DNA of 64,000 nucleotides from positions 2,128,501 through 2,192,500 of the forward strand of contig OZ025273.1 of the NCBI GenBank assembly GCA_964019165.1. The letters are read 5' to 3'. Below are positions 43,276-64,000 of this stretch, one piece after another. The notes beneath the pieces are model-generated. The model was given only the letters and a program-made list of their open reading frames with translations, was not told the DNA's origin and ran no database searches. How positions within the stretch are numbered: position 1 is the stretch's first letter; every line of letters begins with the position of its first letter. The translations under genes were made by a program, and so were the position numbers. The DNA comes from Mastigias papua. Its lineage: Eukaryota > Cnidaria > Scyphozoa > Rhizostomeae > Mastigiidae.

Positions 43276-43629
43276 GTCTTTCAACGTGTCAAAGTAGCCA
43301 TGTAACTCACCCCTGCGCGTCTGGACTAAAACGTTTATCTTCAGACTGTTTGTTGGTAAGGTACATATAATAATACTAGCTACTTTTCTAGGATGTGGCA
43401 GATCTACAAGGATACTTTTCATTTGTAGCTTCGACTCTTGTCCTCTCTAGGTCGGAGTTCCAAGCCAGCCGAACTTCGACGAAATTCGCAATGTATTATC
43501 ATAGGGAATTGTGGTGCCCAGGCCCTAACCAGCTGCTCCCAACCAATCGATAGTTGCATAACAAAGAACAACATTTTCCACATTTAAATTTTGACATAGG
43601 TATACCAATGTCATACATACTTACAGCTT

Positions 43630-43924
43630 GTATTCTTACTTTCTGGCCAAGCCTTGTACCTGGTTTATCTCCTCCTCTACAAGAATTGCTTCCATTGCAG
43701 GCAGCAGGCACCGGGAAGACATTGGCATCTGTTTGAATAAACCTAGCAACTCTGTGTTTTTGTGTTTTGACGCTGGAAGAACTAAGCTTCCATAGTTTGT
43801 CAGGCAACGCGGAAGCGGCTTGGGAGGTAATAACATCCAATAATTTCTGACAAGTAGCTTCGTACTTGATATTAATAAGGAATAATTTACCACATGACAG
43901 AAGAAGTGAGGAAAGAAGCATCAT
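43630..43924 (-). CDS. Secreted-peptide exon, possible CART-like neuropeptide precursor (partial)
   Basis: The minus-strand frame starts MMLLSSLLLSCGKLF, a possible signal peptide. It ends at a good donor (GTAAGA at 43641-43636) directly after the codons for PGTRLGQK; coding runs 43924-43642. Just before are FPVPAACNGSNSCRGGDK and, upstream, a basic stretch KTQKHR. In CART peptides the mature region begins near VPxC, has two cysteines five residues apart, then GARIGK, and the final exon supplies CDCP..TSCN..LLKC. Cysteine spacing (C-x5-C), the G(T/A)R(L/I)G(Q/K) motif and a splice site right after it all fit. I did not find the final cysteine-rich exon between here and PRRC2, which lies downstream on the same strand. 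Identity is therefore tentative; it could be another small secreted protein or a broken copy. Confidence 0.35.
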
Positions 43925-44216
43925 GGAATATGCGATTTGTAAACGGTGCGATACAATACATGAGACAAGAGCAGGGCCTTTTTTAACATACTGACTGTGG
44001 AGCCTTGGCTCCCGAGCTCACTTAGTGGCCCATCCAGTCACCTGCATCCCCCAATAAAGATACCACTCACATCCTTAGGTTGCACCTTTCCATGCTACAC
44101 AAGACTATCTATTAACATGCATAAAGATATAACTCTGTTGATTATCATATTGCACTAGTACTTGAGGACATGTCCCCATGAATCCCTTGCATGGTGCAAC
44201 CATAATACTGGACAGT
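43925..44216. other. Intergenic stretch
   Basis: No recognised feature. It is the upstream flank of the possible peptide gene. Confidence 0.35.
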
Positions 44217-44370
44217 CAGGCCCGTAGCCAGCTTGAATTTACTAGGGGGGCACAGCTAATATACATAATACATATATCTATATAATTTATGTCTTTAGGG
44301 GAGGCAAAGAGTCAAATCTCACAAGTCCAGGGGGACCTTGCCCCCCAGGCCCCCCTTGGCTACGGGCCTG
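44217..44370. mobile_element. hAT-type MITE, 154 bp
   Basis: Both ends read CAGGCCCGTAGCCA inward (left 44217 onward; right as reverse complement ending 44370). The flanking octamers TGGACAGT (left) and TGCACAGT (right) differ at one base, as expected for an old 8-bp hAT target duplication. There is no coding capacity. Confidence 0.75.
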
Positions 44371-46435
44371 TGCACAGTAACTCACTTTTACGACTGGCTT
44401 TGATAAAGGTGGTCGCTTTTAAACTTTGCGTATTGTTGCTGCACAGTGTGCCCTCATGCTACCCGTGATCTGCGGAGTCCAGCATATATAGATACCAATA
44501 CCGATTCTACTCCAAGCACTGCATGCAGTCATTTTCCTTTCCAATTGAGTCAATCTAGGGTTTCGGCTTAACAGTATAATCGCTAGTTTATACTGTGCAT
44601 ATGCAAAATGCCACTGTCCCAAAATTTTCAGCATCATATCAATTCCAATCTTTTCTAGAGTAACTCTGGCATTTTGCTATAACTAAGACTCTCATTATCA
44701 ATATGAAACTGCCAAGTCGATGTATCTTTCACTTCACAATATTATCACACCCTTGTTCAATGTTTTTTCCACTCCTCAACTGGCAAGGATGCTGGAGTGG
44801 GCTGGGGGGTGTGACCTTTGCTCACAATGCTGTTAGCAAGAGACCACTGCTGTTGCACCAACCCTTGCATTCAAAAAGAACGGACAAAGCAAATCCAAAT
44901 CTTCCAACTCACACAGATTTTCCCTGTATAACAAGGTGTTCTGCCTATTTCATGATTTCAATTGGTTTTCAGATTTCCCTAAATTTTCATTCACCTATTA
45001 TCTCAAAGCTAAGGAAGAGATGCTTGAAGCCCCTCCACTTTTTCTCAGCACATCAAGAGATGACATGGTAAACAAAGCAACTATTCCGTAAGTGTAAATA
45101 TCCTTTCATGAAGTGCGGACATTTGCTTCTTCATGATGCTACGTGGCGCAAGTTTCCTTTCACATGGCCAGCCAGCTTCCAGAACTGGAATCTGAAGGGA
45201 GTTTCAACAGGAATATTAATTTTGTTTGCATAAATTCCATTAGATTCATTTTCCTACGGATCCTTTCGAGAACTACATTAAAATGAACAGTGTAATCTCA
45301 AATCACTATGACTATTTTGTGTTCTATCTAAGGCACATATAAAACTCAAGTTTCTCGAATTTTTCTCCTGAAGATTTTCAGATCTCTTGGCTCACATTGC
45401 AGACCAGGCGGAATCAAAACTTAATAGTCAGCTTGCACGAGAGAAGGAAGGAGACTAAAATCATAACAGATACTAACTCTGAAACAAAAGGTATCTGCTA
45501 AACATTAACCTGCCGAAATACATTTTCCATCCATCTGGTGAACCAAAATATCAAAATTTCCTCCGTGCCACCAGAGATGGTGGCACTTCAAGTAGACACC
45601 AGTCTTATAAACTCACACTGTCACAATCACAACAAAGTTGAGAGATTTATAGGTCATACTTTTGATAATCAAGATTGGTATAAATCACTAATGCTCCTAC
45701 GGATTGCTTTGCAATTAACTACTTTACCATATCGATTACAAAGGGTACTTTCATTAGACCGCCGAAACAATGATTGCAGGCTGATCGCTGATGAATCCGA
45801 CCAATATTATATGCTCTACATCAACATACATCATGTTCCATTTACCGTATTTCCATTGCCATTCGTGATTTTGATTGCTTCTTGCTTCTCATTTTCCAGC
45901 TTCTCTGGCTTTTATGCGCAATACTGAATTAGCAAGGTCCCCTATAAAGCTGCGCTCTCCCCCGACATTAAAAGTCCTTACAAAAAGGCCATGGACAAGA
46001 GAGGAAACAAATTAAAGCTAGACAGGTAGAGGGAAATATTGGATAGAAGTAGGTTAAAAGTGAGCAAAGTAAGAACTGAGTATATTTAAATAAGCGTTGA
46101 CAGGGGCTAGAGGACAAGTAATGATGCAAGGAAATGTGGTTCCACAAATGGAAGAATTTAAGTATTTAAAATGAAAGGGTCATACCCATTGCAAGGATAC
46201 GTGTGGAGCTGCCAATCCCTTTTCTTTTCACTGTGTTGTGTTGTCTGTTGTGTATATTTCTTTTCTTTAGCTTTTTGTCACATGAATAATAGATTTCTGA
46301 AGATTGTAAGTGTCGTTCTTGGTGGAGGCCAGATGACCTAGTGTCTTCCTACGCCAGGAACGGCACAGTATATAAGTATTATAAGTTGTAGTTATTTTTA
46401 ATTGAGGTGTATATATATATATATATATAAATTAA
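44371..46435. other. Intergenic stretch, no gene recognised
   Basis: About 2 kb. Frames at 44703-45071 and 45538-45927 (plus) are the longest, but they show no domain, no convincing splice signals and no family I recognise. A short (AT)n run lies at 46410-46429. Confidence 0.35.
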
Positions 46436-46439
46436 GTAT

Positions 46440-47075
46440 TTCGGGTCAACAATAGGGAGTGGTGAAAGTGAAGATTGAACAAGAAATGAAGAGGCGAATA
46501 CAAGCAGGACGGAGCAATTGGAAGCAGGTGACAGGTTTGGTGGGAACACGAATGTGGCAATTAGGGTGAAAGGAAATATACGCAAAGCAATTGTAAATTG
46601 TAAGAAAGTGTAAAAGAGGTAGTACCCCCCCCCCCAAAAAAATAAGAGCATGATAGAAAAGACGGATGCAGCAGAGTTGAGAATGTTGAGATAGGAAATA
46701 GGGCTGACAAGGAAAGATTAAAAGAGCAAAATGAGATATTAAGAAGCAAGTTGGGAGTGAAAGAAGTACCATTAGTGATTAGGAAGAGCCACCTGAAGTG
46801 GCACTAACATGTTAAAGGAAGGTACGAATGTGGGAAGAAGAGTAATGACATTTTGAATTCGAAGAAGGATCGTATGGGGCAGGCCAACTGGAAGGTGAAT
46901 GGACAACATAAACGAGGACATGAGCGACATGAGATTACAGGAAAAGGATACTTGAGACAAAGGGAAATGGAGACATGCAATGCGTTGTAGTGTTCCTAAT
47001 TGGGGTGCGAGGAGCCGAAAGATAAATAAGAAGAAGAAGAAGAAGAAGAAGAAGAAAGAGAAAAAGACAAAGAGG
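46440..47075 (+). pseudogene. Decayed 3' end of a LINE (RTE-like) reverse transcriptase
   Basis: The plus-strand translation contains KRRIQAGRSNWKQVTG near the start, a phrase typical of the thumb/C-terminal part of endonuclease-type LINE proteins. Near 46960-47020 it reads KWRHAMRCSVPNWGARSRK, matching the usual W-R-x-x-x-RCSDPTWG ending. Between them are several stops. It finishes in an (AAG)n tail at 47028-47061. Poly-C interrupts it at about 46623. Confidence 0.6.
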
Positions 47076-47389
47076 AATGTATACATGCATGTAATTTTCA
47101 GCCCCCTCTCAATTCAAGATTCACTGCGCGGCCCCTGCTTTGCACTTCTGTATCTAGGCATTCCAAGCAAATACATTGCCCAATGCTTTTTAATATAATA
47201 AACGGATATATTGAAACAATCCGCCCAACTTTCAGATGACACCCCTTTTTGCTAATCCTAAAATCTAAGGATGATAACTTTTTGCCAAATTAGAAAAGAA
47301 GACGCTTTATCATTTTAGGTTTAATGATTCGGAGCTTTTATCCCCGCATCTTTTCGATGTTGGTTTTGTGCCTACATTGCAATTTGGAT

Positions 47390-48712
47390 GATAATTTTTC
47401 AAAGATCAAAATGCATGAGTTTCTCTCAAGCTAAGCTACGTGGTCAACAGAACCGTACTGTCATAATTACCGAATTTACTTTAGTGCAACACCCTGACTT
47501 AGGTCCCCACTGTGGTGCTACGATAAATCCTAATCTGGAATGGCAGATGCGCATTTTAACTCTATTTTTAGATTTTTATGGAGAAAACCTAAGCTATTGC
47601 AGTATATGAAATGCTTTTCGTTGACATGCGGTATACCTCAGGGTTCTTGTTTAGGTCCCCTTCTATTTATAGTTTACCAAAATGACTTTGAAAATAGCCT
47701 TCAATATTCAAGAGCTAGCATCTATGCAGACAACACAAATGTGACAGTTGCATCTAATGACTTAAAAAGATTGACAGATGATGCAAAGCAGGAGATGCTA
47801 AATCTTTCTGAATGGATGAGAATTAACAAACTCAGCCCGAACCCTCAAAAACAGAATTCATGGTCATATGGCACAAACGGAAGACTAGCCACCCCAGCCT
47901 TCCGGAAAGCTTAGTGCCTAATAACCAGAGTATAAAAAGAGTGACGCAAACGAAGTCCCTTGGATTGATTGTTGACCAAAACCTTTCATGGGAAGGTCAA
48001 TTCAACCGCACAATGGACAAAATTTACTCTGAGATCTGGGCATTAAAGAGATTGAAAAATATACTTCCATAATCACAACTATGCATGGTCTATTATGCAT
48101 TAGTAGAAAGTCAATTGCGCTATGGTGATGTTGTTTGGGGCAGTTTGTTGAAAACAAAGCTGGCTGCCCTGCAGAGACTCCAAACACGGGCTCTCAAGAT
48201 AATCAAGAACGCCAAATTTAAAGATACTTGGTCATGTCCTGGGATGAGTGCAGAAAACATTTGTTGTGATAGCAGTGTTATGACCTATAAAATCATGTAC
48301 AAACTTCGACCTGAAAGCTTTTAAAAAGGTATAAACCACAGTCTAGTTTCTCAGCTTACAATACGACAAATAGCCAAAACCTGCAGATCCCTAAGCATAG
48401 GACTGAGCACTATAAAAAAAGCTTTCACTACTCAGCTCTTAATGGCTGGAATAATACGCCTATTAATATACGTGAGTTTCCAACAAAAAATAACTTTAAA
48501 AGGCAACTGAATTTGTATATGAAGAGCAAGACATCAATTAACACGACCCCCTGGAAGAGCAGCTCTACAACAAATAGGTTTTTCTTCTGTTTTTCTTTCT
48601 ATTTAATGGTTGCTTTTATTATACATAACTTAGTTTGTAATTTTTTGTTAAGCTGAAGGGTTGTTTTGTGTATAAGTATTATGAAATGAAAATGAAATGA
48701 AAATGAATAGTA
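47390..48712 (+). pseudogene. Decayed non-LTR reverse transcriptase (CR1/Jockey-like)
   Basis: Frames at 47540-47914, 47860-48072 and 48085-48324 join into the C-terminal half of a reverse transcriptase. They show CGIPQGSCLGPLLFIVY, a mutated catalytic box IYADNTNV (canonical YADD), LNLSEWMRINKLSPNPQK, KSLGLIVDQNLSW and LQRLQTRALKIIKNAKF. A frameshift near 47860 and a stop near 48072 break it. The fragment ends with tandem ATGAAATGAAA units at about 48681-48712, a typical simple-repeat LINE tail. It is inactive and not the same family as the LINE at 4458-7020. Confidence 0.8.
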
Positions 48713-48771
48713 ATTTATATCACCCTGAATTTAGCTCTATATCCACAAGAAGCAAGCTAATCTTACTAGAG

Positions 48772-49043
48772 CAGTAGCCCAAACTGAGGTCCGCGGTCCT
48801 GTGGTCCCTTAGGGGGCCACGAAGGGTTCCAGGAGGACTTCGAGAGGTTGCTGTCGCTTATTCGACTCGTTGTTTTATCACCTATATCACTGTATTAACC
48901 TATATCACTGTTTATGTTTGTTTATTCGTGAAAGCATGTCAAGTATAGCATTAATTTGTCCCTCCAGGGAGACCATGGCTCGAAAAAGTATTCACTAGAG
49001 GACCGCAATGCAAAATAATTTCAAAAGTTTTGGGAACCAACGG
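48772..49043. mobile_element. Possible hAT MITE with CCCAAA / GCGGTCC ends
   Basis: The left end CAGTAGCCCAAACTG..GGTCC and the reverse complement of the right end (CCGTTGGTTCCCAAAAC..GCGGTCC) share the CAG-x-GGTTCCCAAA..GCGG layout common to hAT elements. The inverted repeats are poorly preserved and no target duplication is clear. Confidence 0.35.
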
Positions 49044-49667
49044 GTTAGACTCCTTCTCAAATGAGACTTCTTTGTCCTCATTTCCATGCGTTAGATTCTT
49101 GGAAAAGTTGAAGCCAGCCACGAAATGCCCATTGAATAACCAGGCTTGATTTTCCAACCTGTTTACGTTTAACTCAAAACCATGAAATAGAGAAGGATAA
49201 GGAGGATCCGCGCAGGATAATATAGAGCGCAAGATAGCTCTATTTGTACCAAAACGCGCGAAGAGGACAATTCTGTGATTTCACAAGAGGCTCACTCATA
49301 AGGTTTTCTACGGCCGAAGGGACTATCTTCACGTTTTAAGGGCATTTGGCTAACATTCACAAATTCTTTTGGGGCAGTGCACGTGCACCCATAGCCCCCG
49401 ATTCCTACGTCTCTGCGTTAGAGTGCGTGTTCCTTACTGCTGTAAGACAAGCTACACTCCCCCACCCATGAATGGGGCTCAATCACCAAAATAAGGTAGA
49501 ATCAGTTGAAAAAAGTGTGGATATGATCATCATTTCTGTCATACATGAAAAATGAAGCAAGCAGAAAAGGCTCATAATTTCCAAGATGACAATCTAAATG
49601 AGACTACGAACATCTACAAAGCGGACAAATTTTCTAAAATCCATTTCAACAAACATATTCTAAAAAG
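49044..49667. other. Intergenic stretch
   Basis: No recognised gene. A frame at 48951-49232 (minus) overlaps the possible hAT element and has no supported product. Confidence 0.35.
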
Positions 49668-49669
49668 TA

Positions 49670-50233
49670 CAGTAAAACTCGCATAAGTCGGGCATCCTCA
49701 GGCCAGACAAAATAGTACGAATTCCAAGCTATGCAAAGTAAGTCTAGGCCCACCGAAAGCTTCTGTAGGGTTAGGGGAAAGTGGAAAAGTGCGCCCCCTG
49801 ATGATTTCACTATAGAATATATCAGTTGGCAGGGTACAAAGCGTCGTATTGGGGTAGGAGCAGAAAATCCAGCTCTACAGTGCACTTTTTCTGACAGCAT
49901 GGAAGGTTTTTGACCACAAATGTTGTCATTTTGCAGGATTCAAACACCGATGAGCTCTAATTGGCTCCTACGCTATCTGAGAGTAAAAAAATCATTGGCT
50001 GTAACATTTCTTACACGTTTGATATTGAAATGATGAACAAACTCCGACTTATGACGTGTTATTCTACAGTCGGACTTCAAAAAAGTTCCAACTTACGAGA
50101 AAATCCGACTTATAAAATCCGACAAACACAGAAAAAATTACAGCATTTATAACAAGCGAAACGGGACCGCGCATTTCTGTCCGACTTGTGAACTATCCGA
50201 CTTAGTCGAGTCCGACTTAGGCAGGTTAGACTG
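49670..50233. mobile_element. pogo/Tigger-type (Tc1-mariner) MITE, 564 bp, TA target site
   Basis: The left end CAGTAAAACTCGCATAAGTC mirrors the right end (reverse complement CAGTCTAACCTGCCTAAGTC). TA dinucleotides flank both ends (49668-49669 and 50234-50235). The CAGT start and the ...TAAGTCGG pattern are typical of pogo-like elements. The right third has extra subterminal copies of TCCGACTTA. No transposase frame is present. Confidence 0.8.
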
Positions 50234-50611
50234 TACTATGAATTATCGATATTTATTTAAAAATAGTTCATCTACAAAGGAATAATTTTGTTAAGTAGAA
50301 GCCATCTAGGGATTTATCGGCATAGTCCTATTTCCTAACTTTGCTGCTCTGCAGTGAATGGCTGAGGAATGGCTAGTTCTTATGTCGACGAGAGTAATGT
50401 TAACTTTCTAAAAATTTGTTTAATAAAAACAAATGCAACAAGGAAATTGAAGAATTTCTCTTTCTAGTTATCGAAAATCTCATCTTTCGCACAAATATCC
50501 CAACAATTGTAGTGTTTCTCTTCCATAGGATTAAAGAGAGATCAAAGTCTCCTTGAGATTCGGTCCTTTAAACCATGTTCTTTTTTTGCAAAGTAAATTC
50601 AAATGTCTATA

Positions 50612-50743
<132 letters not shown>

Positions 50744-51408
50744 CTTCTTTTTTCACCCGAATCTTCCTTTCCTTTCTTCCTTCTCTGCAATGGGTATTCG
50801 CATGTGCAAACAACAATGTAAGAGATGAAGGAGGGGACGTATATTTGGGACCTAAGAGCAAGTCTAATAGTGGCCCATATGAAAGAAGGAGAACTTCAAT
50901 AACAAAATTGCACCAAAAACAGAAAGAACGCTATGCTTTTTCTTTAAGGGTCCCCGGCTCCCACTCAGGATATATCCTTATAAAGGTTCATACTATGCTA
51001 CTAGCTGCTAAAACTGTTAGAAATAAACTTTATAATACATGAGATTCTTGGTAAGTCTGGGAATGGGGTGTCCTTTTGTACTGATACGCTTACTAACTAC
51101 GTTCAGCATTGACAAAAGATCTTCGTTGCGTGCGTACGTCTTGAAAACCTCACATATAATTGAAACGAAGCAAGATTCTTCCTGTCCGCTGTCTGCGTGT
51201 CCGACAAAAGAAAAATGGAAAATTTGATGAAGATTTTATTACTAGGGATAAAACCAAGTAGAATCAAATTAGATGTGATTCTGCAGGAAAGAAACTGTAT
51301 TGAAGCAAGGCTAGAAACAGTGGGAAAAGGATGCGAAATTATTGCACCTAGTCTATATTGTTGCAAATTGCGAGCGTTCGGGTGTGGGCTGGGAACAATG
51401 AGGTCGCA

Positions 51409-51512
51409 TCCGAAATGCGAAACCCTAGTGTAAATGCGAAATCCCTAGCGTAAATGCGAAATCCTAGCACAAATGCGAAATCCTAGCGTACGTGAGAAAT
51501 CCTAGCGTAAAT
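51409..51512. repeat. Minisatellite of about 19-20-bp units ('aaatgcgaaatcctagcgt')
   Basis: Five imperfect tandem copies of AAATGCGAAATCCTAGCGT-type units. The array lies downstream (in gene sense) of the last caspase exon that I could place on the minus strand. Confidence 0.85.
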
Positions 51513-51793
51513 GGAAATGGGCCTTAAGAATATAGTAATAACGCACAGTAGCATTTCCCCGCAGGGTTCTTCATGCTTCCCTTAAAAGAGAAAATATTCG
51601 TGTAGTCATATGCTATGTATTCCTGCCACCGCCCTCCTGGAAGATAATGCATAATGTACATCTCTGGTCAAACGTACGGAACATTTAATTGGACAACAAT
51701 TATCATACGGTATAACCGTTAGGTGTATAAAAAGTGCTGAAAAAGTGTCGGTAGAGGAATTTCTGATAAAATATAAATATGCATGACTCATAC

Positions 51794-57031
<5,238 letters not shown>

Positions 57032-57279
57032 TTCACATCGATCCTAAATGGTTCACCTTTTAATTTTTAAACCAGGAAACTAGTAATAACAACTTCTCAC
57101 TTCCTCATTCCTTGAGCTAACATGAGTAAAACGAGTGCTGTTGAGTATTGAAGAAAGCGGAATGTTGAAGTGAATTGGCTGCGCACGCATTATTCGAAAT
57201 GAAACCTACACACAAAATCAAAACAGGAACTTAACTACAAGGCCTATGCAGTCAAGACAATGCGGATGATTGATAAGGG
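57032..57279. promoter_or_regulatory. Shared 248-bp interval between two divergent caspase start codons
   Basis: The two caspase genes are transcribed away from each other from start codons 248 bp apart, so this interval is likely to hold a bidirectional promoter unless unseen upstream non-coding exons exist. It contains an ETS-like CACTTCCTC near 57097 and a partial NRF1-like TGCGCACGCA near 57181. No TATA box is evident. A short upstream frame, 57260-57295 on plus, overlaps the plus-strand start codon and could reduce its translation. Confidence 0.5.
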
Positions 57280-63597
<6,318 letters not shown>

Positions 63598-64000
63598 GTG
63601 TGACTCTATAAAGTGACTTGCCTGTAAACGCAAATTGATTTTGTATCTTCCTTCTCATATGGCAGCATTTAGCTGCATTGAATGAATTTGATGCTTATGT
63701 TGATTGTAGCAGAGACTGTATCTTGATTGCGATCCAGGTACTTGGATAGGGCTGTTGTGATTTATGAAATTATACACAAGCTTTTTTGTCTATCATCATT
63801 AAAAGTTAAACACAAAACTTACAACAAGTATTACATTTGGCTGTCCCAAACAATGCGGGAAAGGACACTTTGTCATCTATTGCCCACTTTGGATGGAGAA
63901 TTTCAATACCTTACTTTACATAAAAAGAAATGTACACAGAAAATATCTGAGATAGCTTGATGCGAAATAAAATAAGAAAAGCAACTATAATAGAATTATT
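63598..64000. other. Caspase intron at the right edge
   Basis: No p10 exon or other feature is visible between the linker-exon donor and the window end. Confidence 0.5.

Noticed and set aside
43499..43620. Sequence downstream of the peptide exon (CGKCCSLLCN) considered as the missing CART exon
   Set aside because: Cysteine spacing does not match CDCP..TSCN..LLKC and there is no acceptor before it.
48951..49232. Minus-strand frame considered as the missing caspase p10 exon
   Set aside because: It lacks the SxR and GSW motifs and overlaps a hAT-like repeat; a possible acceptor gives no p10-like sequence.
51197..51433. Plus-strand frame of 78 codons with a plausible-looking start near the minus caspase
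   Set aside because: No recognisable domain or splice signals; partly overlaps a 19-bp minisatellite.

Overview
The window is animal nuclear DNA: AT-rich, with spliced genes, long introns, very long AT and GT microsatellites and many degraded transposable elements. The gene content (a collagen galactosyltransferase, a PRRC2-family protein, DED-containing caspases and a possible CART-like peptide exon) fits an invertebrate, probably marine and probably bilaterian. The phylum cannot be fixed from this sequence.

Layout. About 1-8,600 is a repeat-rich intergenic stretch. It holds a LINE tail fragment, a decayed reverse transcriptase, a solo LTR with a 5-bp target duplication, and a 5'-truncated LINE with one homopolymer frameshift. 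About 8,659-21,871 (minus strand) is a complete 13-exon procollagen galactosyltransferase gene. The exons join in frame to 613 codons plus stop. Its introns carry a tRNA-like sequence with an opal anticodon and two MITEs. About 21,900-23,700 is intergenic and holds the 3' remnant of a Penelope-like element with an apparently intact hammerhead ribozyme. About 23,701-43,135 (minus) is a complete 14-coding-exon PRRC2 (BAT2-like) gene of 2,971 codons, with a 73-bp-arm palindrome in one intron. About 43,630-43,924 (minus) is an exon that may encode a CART-like secreted peptide. About 44,200-50,240 is transposon debris: RTE-like and CR1/Jockey-like fragments and hAT and pogo MITEs.

From about 51,794 to the right edge lie two paralogous caspase-8-like genes arranged head-to-head. 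Their start codons are only 248 bp apart. One runs left on the minus strand and the other runs right on the plus strand and leaves the window. Each has one death-effector domain split over two exons, then a p20 exon, then a 99-nt linker exon. Exon lengths and phases match (112/112, 174/171, 636/618, 99/99; all introns phase 1). The plus copy has a canonical QACRG active site. The minus copy has QACSN. They look like a recent inverted duplication sharing one short promoter region.

The genes do not form a single pathway. COLGALT acts in the ER on collagen, PRRC2 in cytoplasmic RNA granules, and the caspases in death or immune signalling. Exon boundaries were worked out by eye from splice signals, reading phase and family similarity. 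No database search was run.
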